Positions 43,986 to 51,696 are shown, numbered from the stretch's first letter. The stretch: 64,000 nucleotides of DNA from Lacrimispora amygdalina (GCF_900205965.1 NZ_OAOF01000012.1:62001-126000), one strand, 5' to 3'. Notes: generated by a model from the sequence alone, not told the origin. Numbers and translations are program-made.

Positions 43986-44056
43986 AGCTCCCTGACAGAA
44001 TCGAACTGTCATTAACTGCTTACGAGGCAGCCGTTCTACCATTAAACTAAAAGAGC
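43986..44056 (-). tRNA. tRNA-Thr(CGT)
   Basis: 71 nt, good stems. Loop CTCGTAA gives CGT. Discriminator is U. Confidence 0.9.
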
Positions 44057-44061
44057 ATAAA

Positions 44062-44134
44062 TGACTCTGGTGGGAATTGGACCCTACATCTCCAGCTTGA
44101 AAGGCTGGTGTCGTAACCACTTGACTACAGAGCC
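44062..44134 (-). tRNA. tRNA-Glu(TTC), atypical T-loop
   Basis: 73 nt. Loop CTTTCAA gives TTC. The T-loop is TCCAATT instead of the canonical TTCGAAT-type, so position 55 is C. Confidence 0.85.
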
Positions 44135-44138
44135 AGAG

Positions 44139-44211
44139 TGCATGTGACAGGATTCGAACCTGTGGTATACGGGTTAAAGGCCCGTTGCCATTCCGCTTGG
44201 CTACACATGCA
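44139..44211 (-). tRNA. tRNA-Lys(TTT) with C33
   Basis: Perfect cloverleaf (stem ACGGG/CCCGT). The loop is CCTTTAA, which puts C rather than the near-universal U at position 33 before anticodon TTT. The D-arm is Gln-like (GCCAAGCGG). It is the only lysine-type tRNA in the window. Confidence 0.8.
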
Positions 44212-44224
44212 AAATTTGAAACAA

Positions 44225-44303
44225 TGTCGGTAAAGGGATTTGAACCCTTATGCTTTTGCGCTTGATTCTAAGTCAAGTGTGTATTCCATTCCACCATACC
44301 GAC
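44225..44303 (-). tRNA. tRNA-Leu(TAG)
   Basis: 79 nt, class II variable arm (GC/GC), loop CTTAGAA giving TAG. Intact. Confidence 0.95.
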
Positions 44304-44343
44304 TTATTATCCATAATAAAAGTTGAAAATTATACAGATAAAA

Positions 44344-44416
44344 TGACGTCTACTGGATTTGAACCAGCGATACCGCCGTGAGAAGACGGTGACTTAAACC
44401 ACTTGTCTAAGACGCC
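44344..44416 (-). tRNA. tRNA-Glu(CTC)
   Basis: 73 nt. Stem CCGTC/GGCGG, loop TTCTCAC, anticodon CTC. Good cloverleaf. Confidence 0.9.
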
Positions 44417-44444
44417 AAACTTTATCATTAATTACAATGATAAG

Positions 44445-44517
44445 CAGCCCATTCATGATTTGAACCTGATACTTTCCGAATCAAAATCGGATGTTCTTTC
44501 AATTGGACTAATGGGCT
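44445..44517 (-). tRNA. tRNA-Gln(TTG), degenerate D-loop
   Basis: 73 nt. Loop TTTTGAT gives TTG. The D-loop lacks the GG pair (AATTGAAA) and the T-stem has a mismatch, so function is doubtful. A second Gln(TTG) lies two genes upstream. Confidence 0.75.
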
Positions 44518-44523
44518 ATTAAA

Positions 44524-44594
44524 CAGATCCTTAGGGACTTGAACCCTAACTTTAGTTTTGGAGACTAATGCGTTACCACTTACGCCAAGGACCT
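44524..44594 (-). tRNA. tRNA-Trp(CCA)
   Basis: 71 nt, loop CTCCAAA giving CCA, G73. The D-stem is GCG/CGC with G at position 24, so it lacks the known G24A change that makes tRNA-Trp read UGA. Confidence 0.92.
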
Positions 44595-44600
44595 ATGTAA

Positions 44601-44684
44601 CACGGATAGCAGGGCTCGAACCTGCATGGGATAAACCACTTGCCGGAGTCAAATTCCGGTGCCTTACCATTTGGCGATATCCGT
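44601..44684 (-). tRNA. tRNA-Gln(TTG) with a long variable region
   Basis: 84 nt with perfect acceptor, D, anticodon (CCGGA/TCCGG) and T stems. Loop ATTTGAC gives TTG and the D-arm is Gln-like. The variable region is 17 nt (CAAGTGGTTTATCCCAT) instead of about 5, a class II-like feature not expected for glutamine. Confidence 0.88.
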
Positions 44685-44688
44685 ATAG

Positions 44689-44770
44689 TACTCACAGAGG
44701 GAATCGAACCCTCACGAATTTCTTCCTGGGATTTTAAGTCCCATGCGTCTTCCAATTCCGCCATGTGAGC
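44689..44770 (-). tRNA. tRNA-Leu(TAA)
   Basis: 82 nt, class II variable arm, loop CTTAAAA giving TAA, A73. Intact; first tRNA of operon I. Confidence 0.95.
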
Positions 44771-44869
44771 ATAAGTATAAATAAAAAATGGGACTACCGA
44801 AGTAATCCCATTGATACACACAAATTACATGTATAAACAAACTTATGGATTAATAAAACTTCGATATTA

Positions 44870-44965
44870 TCATTCAATTTTCACATCAGAAACTAACCAC
44901 TCTTTGTTTTTAAGAGTAGTTTTTTGTTCTAAACAATCCTGCAATAATTGACGAAGGTATCTCAT
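44870..44965 (-). CDS. 31-residue ORF heading tRNA operon I
   Basis: ATG 44965 preceded by GGAG (GGAGATTAAAAAA); encodes MRYLRQLLQDCLEQKTTLK to LVSDVKIE, TGA. It is the first frame after the leader of tRNA operon I, mirrored by a different small ORF at the same place in operon II. Function unknown; it may be a leader peptide. Confidence 0.5.
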   Translation of the reverse strand: MRYLRQLLQDCLEQKTTLKNKEWLVSDVKIE

Positions 44966-45195
44966 TTTTTTAATCTCCTTTTTTAATCTTTTGCTGTAAG
45001 CATGTGTACTATCATTCACCTAAACCATCCTGTTTTAATAATTTGACTATTATCGAAGGAAGTAACATATTTTTCTAATGGCGGCTTAAGGTGTAAAACC
45101 AGCAAATATTCCTATATCGAGTAAACTCAAAAACCAGACCGGCTTTCAATTCATTTAACTCTTATTTGCCCAAGGCCATTATCCAAATATTCACA
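44966..45195 (-). promoter_or_regulatory. Leader of tRNA operon I
   Basis: About 230 bp between the promoter and the first ORF, with no gene. It shares a TTTGCTGTAAGCA block (minus strand: TGCTTACAGCAAA) with the operon II leader. A structured leader RNA is possible. Confidence 0.45.
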
Positions 45196-45277
45196 TATGG
45201 ACAGCTTTGTTTTATATCTTGATTTATGTTACATATATATTATGATAGAAATTCAAAAAATGTTAACCACTTTTTTA
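45196..45277 (-). promoter_or_regulatory. Promoter region of tRNA operon I (repeated at operon II)
   Basis: About 80 bp nearly identical to 52320-52399. On the minus strand it contains TTTCTATCATAATATA, the -10-like motif of this window, followed by TGTAACATAAAT and ACAAAGCTGTCCATA. Confidence 0.7.
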
Positions 45278-45285
45278 AATTTTCT

Positions 45286-45312
45286 AAAAAAAAAGGCAGA
45301 TGCTGCCTTTTA
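45286..45312 (-). terminator. Rho-independent terminator
   Basis: AAAGGCAGCATCTGCCTTTTTTTT on the minus strand, after the 45320 gene: stem AAGGCAG/CTGCCTT. Confidence 0.8.
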
Positions 45313-45319
45313 AACTTCG

Positions 45320-45802
45320 CTAATCATTTAATTCGCCGGTTAAAAAATCATATAAATCTTCTGAAGTTTTTAATTTTACATCCTTCCCATCTATCATAAA
45401 CATTCCTGGCAACCATTTTTCACCAAAATCTAGACTACAAATAAAAAAACAAATAGCCTCATGTTTATCATCAAATACAGTCATTAATAGTTCGATTAGT
45501 GTATCCTCTAAAGATAGCGGACAATAGACGCTATCCTCACAGTTCTCTTCGAATACCTTATTAATATTATCTATCTTTTTATTATATTTTTTTATTTCAT
45601 CTATACACCATATAAATTTTGTTTTATTTATTACTGACTCAGAGGCAACTGCAGGATAGGTTTGGTGAACATAGTTTCCGCATGAGTCAATTATAATTAT
45701 CTGATTATCCTCTGTTACTGCAAATTCTCTGTTTCCACGTGTTGGTAAGTCAGCTGTAGATAAAGCTTTTTCTTTATCACCTTTAAATCTTATAAGATTC
45801 AT
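45320..45802 (-). CDS. Hypothetical protein
   Basis: 160 residues, soluble, with a beta-rich N-terminal part (REFAVTEDNQIIIIDSCGNYV) and a helical acidic C-terminal part. No family recognised. RBS AAAGGAG. Confidence 0.65.
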   Translation of the reverse strand: MNLIRFKGDKEKALSTADLPTRGNREFAVTEDNQIIIIDSCGNYVHQTYPAVASESVINKTKFIWCIDEIKKYNKKIDNINKVFEENCEDSVYCPLSLEDTLIELLMTVFDDKHEAICFFICSLDFGEKWLPGMFMIDGKDVKLKTSEDLYDFLTGELND

Positions 45803-45885
45803 AGATTCTCCTTTTTATTAAATATTACATCTACTGCTTCCATATTTTCTGTTTTACTATGACTCATTATACTCTACGCTTAGAT

Positions 45886-45913
45886 AAAAAAAGAGAGTAT
45901 TTCTCTCTCTTTT
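45886..45913 (-). terminator. Rho-independent terminator
   Basis: AGAGAGAAATACTCTCTTTTTTT on the minus strand after the hibernation-factor gene. Confidence 0.7.
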
Positions 45914-46433
45914 ACATATTAGCCGAAAGTAGTCCATATCCATATTCTTTTCTTTTATATACAACACCAATTCTGCCATCAAGGATATTCATAAAGATAT
46001 GGAAGTCATGATCTAGACACTCCATCTCTTCTATAGCTTCTTCTGGTTTCATCATCTCAAGATCAAACTGTTTTTCTTTTCCAACTAAATAATGCTCTTC
46101 CAATTCTTTTTCTGTTTCTAAAACAGAGTTTATTGGAATGCGCTTCTTTTCTAACATCTTCTCTTTCTGTTTTCTTAACTGTCTAGCGAGAACTTCCTCA
46201 ACCATATCAATTGCTTCATAAAGATCTTTGCTTCTTCTTTCTGCTCGAATCACTTTATTCTTTTCAATTGGAATGGATACTTCAATGATCTGGTCATCTT
46301 TTACAGTTCGTATCAACACCTTCACTGGAGTACTCTCCTTCAGATATTTTTCGCATTTTGATAGCTTTTCAGTAATAGCCTCTCTCATTCCTTCAGTGAT
46401 TGTGACTGTTTTACCAATAATAGAAATTTTCAT
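45912..46433 (-). CDS. hpf: Ribosome hibernation promoting factor (long HPF/RaiA type)
   Basis: 173 residues. N-terminal S30AE domain (1-95: GKTVTITEGMREAITEKLSK, EVSIPIEKNKVIRAE, DLYEAIDMVEEVLARQL) and the C-terminal dimerisation domain (about 118-170: MMKPEEAIEEMECLDHDFHIF, VVYKRKEYGYGLL). Long HPF pairs two 70S ribosomes into inactive 100S dimers. A copy on an accessory element, beside tRNA operons and clpP, suggests it alters host translation state. Strong RBS AAAGGAG. Confidence 0.93.
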   Translation of the reverse strand: MKISIIGKTVTITEGMREAITEKLSKCEKYLKESTPVKVLIRTVKDDQIIEVSIPIEKNKVIRAERRSKDLYEAIDMVEEVLARQLRKQKEKMLEKKRIPINSVLETEKELEEHYLVGKEKQFDLEMMKPEEAIEEMECLDHDFHIFMNILDGRIGVVYKRKEYGYGLLSANM

Positions 46434-46653
46434 ATTGAAATTCTCCTTTGTTTTTAATACAGAAATATCAAAACATTATATATGCTCCGTTGACTTCTGT
46501 TGACACATATATAATGTCATTTGGCATTTATAAACAATATGCTTTATTAGAATATCATTTTATAAGCGCTAAATAATTTATATTGATATTATTTAGATTC
46601 TTTTTTACACATTATAAGAATGAACATTTTATTGAATAAAAGGAGAATATAGT

Positions 46654-47253
46654 ATGGACCATTTTACAAACATGGTGACAATGCCACACGTCATTGAAAA
46701 AACTATTGCAGGAGAAAGATTTTATGACATTTTTTCAAGATTATTAAATGATCGAATCATTATGCTTACCGGAGAAGTTTGTGATGAGATGGCGGCTTCT
46801 ATCACCGCTCAGCTCCTATTCCTTGAGTCTGTTGATCCTGAAAAAGATATTTACTTATATATCAATAGCCCAGGAGGCTCTGTTACAGCTGGTATGGCAA
46901 TCTACGATACAATGAACTACATTAAATGTGATGTATCAACAATTTGCATGGGAATGGCTGCAAGTATGGGAGCTTTTCTTCTTTCTGGAGGAACTAAGGG
47001 TAAGCGTCTCATTATGCCAAATGCCGAAGTTATGATTCATCAGCCATCCGGTGGCGCAAAGGGACAGGCTACAGAGATTAAAATTGTGGCAGAGAATATT
47101 TTAAAAACAAGGAACAAACTGAATGAAATTTTATCAGCGAGTACCGGAAAGCCATTAGATGTCATTGAGCGTGATACTGAACGGGATAATTACATGTCTG
47201 CAAAAGAAGCTCTTTCATATGGGCTTGTAGATAGCATTGTATCCACAAAATAA
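46654..47253 (+). CDS. clpP: ATP-dependent Clp protease proteolytic subunit
   Basis: 199 residues. Catalytic triad Ser104 (AASMGAF), His129 (MIHQP), Asp178 (RDNYMSA); [16 protein letters not shown] is typical. Normal length. A ClpX or ClpA partner is not in the window, so it likely docks to host unfoldases or swaps the protease's specificity. RBS AAGGAG; own terminator. Confidence 0.95.
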   Translation: MDHFTNMVTMPHVIEKTIAGERFYDIFSRLLNDRIIMLTGEVCDEMAASITAQLLFLESVDPEKDIYLYINSPGGSVTAGMAIYDTMNYIKCDVSTICMGMAASMGAFLLSGGTKGKRLIMPNAEVMIHQPSGGAKGQATEIKIVAENILKTRNKLNEILSASTGKPLDVIERDTERDNYMSAKEALSYGLVDSIVSTK

Positions 47254-47279
47254 AAGAAGGCACAAGCCTTCTTTTTTTA
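47252..47279 (+). terminator. Rho-independent terminator of clpP
   Basis: AAAGAAGGC/GCCTTCTTTTTTT hairpin with T-run. Confidence 0.8.
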
Positions 47280-47291
47280 TGTTCAAGATAT

Positions 47292-48494
47292 TTATATATT
47301 TGCCAACTTCCTCATCCTAAAAAACAAATCTTGATTTTTAAAGCAAATCTTTTGAAAAGCTTCATTATTCAGTAAATCTTTCAACCCGTCTATTCCTGCC
47401 CAAAGTCTCAAATGCTGAATTGGAAACTTTTCATTTGAATATTCAAAAAGTTTATCATATTTTTCTTTTTCGTATTGCAATATATCTCCACTTAAATATT
47501 CTGAAATCCAATTAAATGCTTTTTTCTCAAGATCATTCATCACAATAAATTTATTATCTTCTTCTGTGATGATTTTTTCAATCATGAATTTAAAATCACC
47601 TGGATAATTACTAATTCTTAAAAGATATAAAAATCTTATCAATTGAATTAAATCAGGATTGTTGATATCCCATTTTATGTAACCAGAATCTGTTGAAATG
47701 ACTTCTAAATCTTTTTTATAAGAAGCAAATCTCTTTAATTTACTACCATTAGGATCAGCGCTATTAAGATAATTGTCAAATTTTTCTCTATACAAACAAG
47801 AAGTATCTATTGTAAACCCAATCATCTCTATATCTACGCTATAAATGCTCATTAAATAGTCTCTACAAACACTTCCATCTTCAAGTGTGTCTTTAACATA
47901 AGAAACTTCTAAATTCCCATCTAGAAAGTCCCACATATAAGAGTGCATACGTTTAGCTGAAGTAATTTCCTTTATAGGAACGCATACCTCAAAAATTTCT
48001 GCATGATATCTGTCATGTTCGTTTCCATTATTGTCCCAACTTGTATCTCCTTCTCCATTCCAATCGAAACAATTAACCATCATTTGAAATTCTATTGTAT
48101 TTATTTTAAGTTCCGAAATCACTAATCGATTACTATTATAATACTTAAATAATGGAGCAGCTAACATTTTACTGAAACTTTTAAAGTATTCCGAATCTTT
48201 TTTATTATTAATAGCATCTCTTGTCCCAAACATCATTTCATCCATACACATTTTCAAATTGTTTGCTTTTCTTAACTTATTGTATGAATCATTTCTATCA
48301 TCTCTTTCCGCTCGGAAACAAAATGTTTCTGAATTTTTATCTACATCTAAACCATGAACCGATTTCAAAATAGACAAATAACCTTCTTCGCAAAAGTCTC
48401 TGATAGATACCTCCGCTCCTTGAAAAAGCCACTTTTTTTCTATTATACAGTTGTATTCGTTCAGAAAATCTTCTATACTTTTTTTCAACTCCAT
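47292..48494 (-). CDS. Large hypothetical protein
   Basis: 400 residues, soluble, no signal peptide or known motif. It has an aromatic and acidic middle (FDWNGEGDTSWDNNGNEHD) and a helical C-terminus. RBS GGAGG. Preceded by a TGCTATAAT extended -10 sequence, a normal sigma-A type promoter rather than the TATCATA type. Confidence 0.65.
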   Translation of the reverse strand: MELKKSIEDFLNEYNCIIEKKWLFQGAEVSIRDFCEEGYLSILKSVHGLDVDKNSETFCFRAERDDRNDSYNKLRKANNLKMCMDEMMFGTRDAINNKKDSEYFKSFSKMLAAPLFKYYNSNRLVISELKINTIEFQMMVNCFDWNGEGDTSWDNNGNEHDRYHAEIFEVCVPIKEITSAKRMHSYMWDFLDGNLEVSYVKDTLEDGSVCRDYLMSIYSVDIEMIGFTIDTSCLYREKFDNYLNSADPNGSKLKRFASYKKDLEVISTDSGYIKWDINNPDLIQLIRFLYLLRISNYPGDFKFMIEKIITEEDNKFIVMNDLEKKAFNWISEYLSGDILQYEKEKYDKLFEYSNEKFPIQHLRLWAGIDGLKDLLNNEAFQKICFKNQDLFFRMRKLANI

Positions 48495-48575
48495 AAGTTA
48501 TTCCTCCAGTTACAATAAATTAATTATATATTTTTATTATAGCATACATTATTCATTAATATATAGAAATCATTT

Positions 48576-49223
48576 CTAATCTGGTTTCCCTAATAAAAAT
48601 CCCTGGAAATAATCGATTCTCTGTTTTCTCAAATAATCCAAATCAGCAACCGTTTCAATACCTTCAGCTATTGTTAGGCATGCATATTTTTTTGCAATCT
48701 TAATAATTTCCTGTAATTGTTCTTGCTTTTTTAAATCTTGATTAATTCCAGAAATAATACTTCTGTCTATTTTAAGATACTTTGGCGCTATGATTTGTAA
48801 GTTTTCAAACGTATTTATGCCATAATCATCAATTGCAAAATCAATACTATAATTTTTTAATCCTGCTTTTTTCTTATTAATTACCTCTGAGTCTAACTTT
48901 GGATATTCAAGTATCTCAATTACTGTTTTCCTTAATAGCTCACTATATTGATTCATTAAACTTAATAAATCAGTTTGATTAAGAAAAATATTTGGGAAGG
49001 AATTAATGAATAACTTTTCTTGAAGGTTTCTTTTTTGATATTCTTTAAAAGTTTCAAAGAAAGTTAGCTTTTCTATTTCATAGAAATCAAAATATGTATT
49101 ACATCTTTTAATTACTTCGATAATGCTTGTATCTGAAAATCTCATCAATCCCTCATAAGCAAAAATCTGCATTGTTTTCGCATCAAATATTGGTTGAAAA
49201 ATAATATGTACTCGACTATTCAT
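48576..49223 (-). CDS. EAL-domain protein, probable c-di-GMP phosphodiesterase
   Basis: 215 residues, a stand-alone EAL domain. Key positions are kept: E in YEGLMRF (EAL motif as EGL), N in INSFPN, EILE, DDYG, KID, and EGIET...QGFLLGKP. This supports c-di-GMP binding and possibly hydrolysis. It lacks any sensor domain. Its start overlaps the LCP gene's end by 8 bases; RBS AGGAG. Confidence 0.85.
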   Translation of the reverse strand: MNSRVHIIFQPIFDAKTMQIFAYEGLMRFSDTSIIEVIKRCNTYFDFYEIEKLTFFETFKEYQKRNLQEKLFINSFPNIFLNQTDLLSLMNQYSELLRKTVIEILEYPKLDSEVINKKKAGLKNYSIDFAIDDYGINTFENLQIIAPKYLKIDRSIISGINQDLKKQEQLQEIIKIAKKYACLTIAEGIETVADLDYLRKQRIDYFQGFLLGKPD

Positions 49224-50517
49224 TCGCAGATCTCCTAACCACTGGCTTATTTTCTGTTTTCGTTTCCTCTTGTTCTGAATTTACAAATCCAGGGCCATAA
49301 TTATCATCTTTTTTATCTTCTGGTATTATTTCATCCATTTTGGTCTCTGGTACTGTCTCGATATAATTTTCTGATTCAGAGATGGTTTCTGCTTGAGTTA
49401 TAGCCTCCTCTTGCACGACTGATTCTTTAGTCGGTTCAGTAGGTAATGTCTCTTGTGTCGTGGGTGGTTTTACTTTGTTATTTATCCCACCAGAGCGTTT
49501 ATTGTCAATTTTTTTACTAATTTCTTTAACCTTTTCCGATGGTAAATACGATTGAGTTCCAAATAAAAATTCATGGGCTTTCACAACATTTGTCTCTAAA
49601 GTATCCGGGAAAACAAAATCTTGTCGGTCAACGTTCTTTTCTATTATCTCAAATGGAAATCCACCATTCTTTACAAGCTTATATTTTGTGACATTCATAG
49701 CTACATCTATGACATCCTTTGTATTAATTGAAGATGAAGTCATAGGAAATACAGTAGTTATAATATTACTTAATGTCGCCCAGTCCGAATTCTTAGCCTT
49801 TTCCAAGACAGCATTCAACACAGTCCTCTGACGTTCCGTTCTCTTATAATCATTTCCTGCTGTATACCTTATTCTGGAATATGCAACCGCTTGCACACCA
49901 TCTAAATGATGCATTCCTTCGCCATGAATCTGCACAGAACCTATTCCTGTATTTTTTACAGTTTCTGTTATATAACCATTAATATATTTTAATTCGTCTT
50001 TTGTTAACTCGATATCAACACCACCTAAAAGATTTACTGCAGTAGCCACAGCCTTCCAATTTACCGCTATATAATCATCCAGCTGCAGATCAAGATTCTC
50101 ATTTAATACTTCTACTGCTTTTTTAGGTCCTCCCATAGCATAAGCCTCATTCACTTTTTTATACCGATCATCTCCAGTTTTCAAGCATGTATCTCTATAA
50201 ACAGACATTAATCCTATATCACCAGTCTTATTATTAATTGATGCTATAATGATCACATCTGAATTTGTTCCTGATAAGTTTTCCATATTTCTAGAGTCAA
50301 GGCCAAATAAAGCAACGGTCCAGTTTTCTTTTAATGTTGAAATAACCTCGTTTGATATATTTGGATTAGTCATCTCCTTTACTTCCTGCTTATCTATTTT
50401 CTGTATTGTATCAATCGTATTGTCCACTTTCTTATAACCAATAAATATAAATATTGCAATAACAGTTAAAAAAGCTAATATTACGGCTGCGCCAATTTCT
50501 ATTATCTTTGATTTCAT
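49216..50517 (-). CDS. LytR-CpsA-Psr (LCP) family cell-wall polymer transferase
   Basis: 433 residues. N-terminal membrane helix (about 7-29), then the extracellular LCP domain (about 65-310: ALFGLDSRN, NSDVIIIASI, SVYRDTCL, AYSRIRYTAGNDYKRTERQR). A Thr/Glu-rich unstructured C-terminal tail follows. LCP enzymes attach teichoic-acid-like or capsular polymers to peptidoglycan. Promoter motif CTTATCATACTAT upstream, RBS AAGGAG. Co-transcribed with the EAL gene. Confidence 0.92.
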   Translation of the reverse strand: MKSKIIEIGAAVILAFLTVIAIFIFIGYKKVDNTIDTIQKIDKQEVKEMTNPNISNEVISTLKENWTVALFGLDSRNMENLSGTNSDVIIIASINNKTGDIGLMSVYRDTCLKTGDDRYKKVNEAYAMGGPKKAVEVLNENLDLQLDDYIAVNWKAVATAVNLLGGVDIELTKDELKYINGYITETVKNTGIGSVQIHGEGMHHLDGVQAVAYSRIRYTAGNDYKRTERQRTVLNAVLEKAKNSDWATLSNIITTVFPMTSSSINTKDVIDVAMNVTKYKLVKNGGFPFEIIEKNVDRQDFVFPDTLETNVVKAHEFLFGTQSYLPSEKVKEISKKIDNKRSGGINNKVKPPTTQETLPTEPTKESVVQEEAITQAETISESENYIETVPETKMDEIIPEDKKDDNYGPGFVNSEQEETKTENKPVVRRSANE

Positions 50518-50550
50518 TTTATCTCCTTATCTCTCAAACTTTTGTCATTT

Positions 50551-50563
50551 ATAGTATGATAAG
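50551..50563 (-). promoter_or_regulatory. TATCATA-type -10-like motif
   Basis: Minus-strand TCTTATCATACTAT, 40 bases before the LCP gene. Confidence 0.55.
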
Positions 50564-50591
50564 ATTCCATAAATAAAATAAAATTAGTAAT

Positions 50592-50612
50592 AAAAAAAGG
50601 CCTTTTGGCCTA
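50592..50612 (-). terminator. Terminator of tRNA operon II
   Basis: GGCCAAAAGGCC hairpin then TTTTTTT on the minus strand, after tRNA-His. Confidence 0.75.
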
Positions 50613-50641
50613 TGAAATTGTTTTCTACTATTCATATTCTA

Positions 50642-50714
50642 GGTGACCGACGGGAGTCGAACCCGCAAAAAGCGGAACCACAATCCGCTGTTGTACCATT
50701 TGAACCACGGTCAC
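50642..50714 (-). tRNA. tRNA-His(GTG)
   Basis: 73 nt, stem GCGGA/TCCGC, loop TTGTGGT giving GTG, C73 as for histidine. Confidence 0.95.
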
Positions 50715-50716
50715 AG

Positions 50717-50788
50717 TTACGACTATGGGAATCGAACCCATATTTAAGATTTAGGAAATCCTTGTTCTGTCCATTGAACTAAATCGTA
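50717..50788 (-). tRNA. tRNA-Arg(CCT)
   Basis: 72 nt, loop TTCCTAA giving CCT. Good stems. Confidence 0.92.
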
Positions 50789-50790
50789 AA

Positions 50791-50864
50791 TATCAGTAAC
50801 TGGAATCGAACCAGCGGCCTTCAGGGTATGAATCTGATACTCTGACCTACTGAGCTATACTGAT
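50791..50864 (-). tRNA. tRNA with CAT anticodon (Met or Ile2)
   Basis: 74 nt. Loop TTCATAC gives CAT. A1-U72 pair argues against the initiator. Elongator Met and lysidine-modified Ile cannot be told apart with certainty. One mismatch in the anticodon stem. Confidence 0.88.
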
Positions 50865-50947
50865 AAAAATAAGTAGCTAAGGAAATTGTTTTTTTATTTT
50901 TAGTGTTCTGTACAGTATCTGTATGATTATTTTTTCAACAATCAGAA

Positions 50948-51020
50948 TAGTGGATGGTAGATTCGAACTACCGACTTCCTCCTTATCAGAGAGGCGCTCT
51001 AACCACTGAACTAATCCACT
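50948..51020 (-). tRNA. tRNA-Ile(GAT), first copy
   Basis: 73 nt, stem CCTCT/GGAGG, loop CTGATAA giving GAT, A73. Confidence 0.93.
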
Positions 51021-51030
51021 TTGTTTGTAA

Positions 51031-51156
51031 CCAGCAGCTCCTGCATGAACTGGCTTTGTGCTGCATTATATCCACTCTACGTGCACACAGCTGCTTCGTT
51101 AGAATAAACGCTCTACAGACTTATGTTTTTATACTGTGTTTTAGGGCAGGAGCTTA
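51031..51156 (-). ncRNA. Candidate structured RNA between tRNAs
   Basis: A 9-bp outer stem (AGCTCCTGC at 51036-51044 with GCAGGAGCT at 51146-51154) encloses about 100 nt with further complementary pieces (GCAGC/GCTGC at 51034 and 51060). It is not a tRNA and has no ORF with an RBS. It is transcribed with tRNA operon II. Unknown family. Confidence 0.4.
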
Positions 51157-51158
51157 AT

Positions 51159-51230
51159 ACCCGATGCTGGATTTGAACCAGCGACTTCTGATTTGTAGGA
51201 ACGGCACTCTCCCGCTGAGTTAATCGGGCA
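51159..51230 (-). tRNA. tRNA-Val(TAC)-like with C33, degenerate
   Basis: Acceptor, D and T arms are good (A73). The loop reads CCTACAA, C at position 33 before TAC, and the anticodon stem pairs at only three of five positions. It is the only valine-type tRNA in the window; possibly non-functional. Confidence 0.65.
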
Positions 51231-51233
51231 AAA

Positions 51234-51348
51234 TGGAATCAGAGAGATTTGAACTCTCGACATTCTGCGTGCAAATTCATTCTATGAATTGAAACTTGAT
51301 AAAATCAAGTTTTCAAGACAGATACTCTCCCATCTGAGTTATGATCCC
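51234..51348 (-). tRNA. tRNA-Ala(TGC) with a 42-nt insertion in the anticodon loop
   Basis: 115 nt. Acceptor GGGATCA/TGATTCC carries the G3-U70 pair that marks alanine tRNA, with A73; D-arm and T-arm are normal. The anticodon stem is TCTGT/GCAGA. Between its strands are 49 nt instead of 7. Removing 42 nt leaves a normal alanine loop (CTTGCAC or TTTGCAC, anticodon TGC). The extra sequence forms two perfect 7-bp hairpins and resembles the paired-hairpin elements at 4.5 and 38.7 kb. Without removal at the RNA level this tRNA cannot work. Confidence 0.85.
51271..51314 (-). repeat. Paired-hairpin element, diverged copy (inside tRNA-Ala)
   Basis: On the plus strand it starts GCAAATTC and ends TCAAGTTTT, matching the GCAAATCC...CGAGTTT frame of the 45-bp element. 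Hairpins are AATTCAT/ATGAATT and AACTTGA/TCAAGTT. The stem bases differ but pairing is kept. Confidence 0.6.
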
Positions 51349-51349
51349 A

Positions 51350-51390
51350 TAGCAACCTAGCCAGAATTGATCCGGCACTATAAGGTCAAA
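51350..51390 (-). pseudogene. Possible tRNA 3'-half remnant
   Basis: A T-arm-like hairpin (GCCGG, ATCAATT, CTGGC) followed by an acceptor-like strand, with no 5' half. Probably a decayed tRNA between tRNA-Pro and tRNA-Ala. Confidence 0.3.
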
Positions 51391-51464
51391 TCGGAGCAGT
51401 GGGACTCGAACCCACACTTTTTTCCTTCCAAGGGAAGGCGCCTGCCAATTAGCTACACACTCCG
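51391..51464 (-). tRNA. tRNA-Pro(TGG)
   Basis: 74 nt, C1-G72 pair typical of proline, loop CTTGGAA giving TGG, A73; one weak pair in the anticodon stem. Confidence 0.9.
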
Positions 51465-51469
51465 TTAAA

Positions 51470-51541
51470 TATCCTTAAAGAGAATCGAACTCTTATCCTG
51501 AGTTTAGAAGACCCATGTTCTTTCCATTGAACTATAAGGAT
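51470..51541 (-). tRNA. tRNA-Arg(TCT)
   Basis: 72 nt, loop CTTCTAA giving TCT. Good stems. Confidence 0.93.
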
Positions 51542-51545
51542 AAAA

Positions 51546-51617
51546 TACTGGATGTCGGAATTGAACCAACGACTTCTTGCGTATCAGACAAGGTTTCTAC
51601 CTCTGAATTAATCCAGT
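51546..51617 (-). tRNA. tRNA-Ile(GAT), second copy
   Basis: 72 nt, stem CTTGT/GCAAG, loop CTGATAC giving GAT. Diverged from the copy at 50948, so not a recent duplicate. Confidence 0.92.
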
Positions 51618-51622
51618 ATAAG

Positions 51623-51696
51623 TGGGACGAGAAGGTGTCGAACCTTCATCCTGTAGATTTTCAGTCTACCGCTCAGACCGTTTAAGCTATCGTCCC
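51623..51696 (-). tRNA. tRNA-Phe(GAA)
   Basis: 74 nt, stem GTAGA/TCTAC, loop CTGAAAA giving GAA, A73. Confidence 0.94.

Noticed and set aside
42878..44211. Nonsense-suppressor tRNAs (anticodons CTA at 42878 and TTA at 44139)
   Set aside because: They appear only if the anticodon loop is shifted by one base. The anticodon stems (GAGGA/TTCTC and ACGGG/CCCGT) fix the frame as UAG and UUU anticodons with C33. The real anticodons therefore read Leu and Lys codons.
44573..44821. Open frame overlapping tRNA-Trp, Gln and Leu genes
   Set aside because: Covers three tRNAs and has no RBS; composition follows from the tRNA sequences.
50954..51157. Plus-strand open frame across tRNA-Ile and the candidate RNA
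   Set aside because: Antisense to a tRNA and to a structured region, no ribosome binding site.
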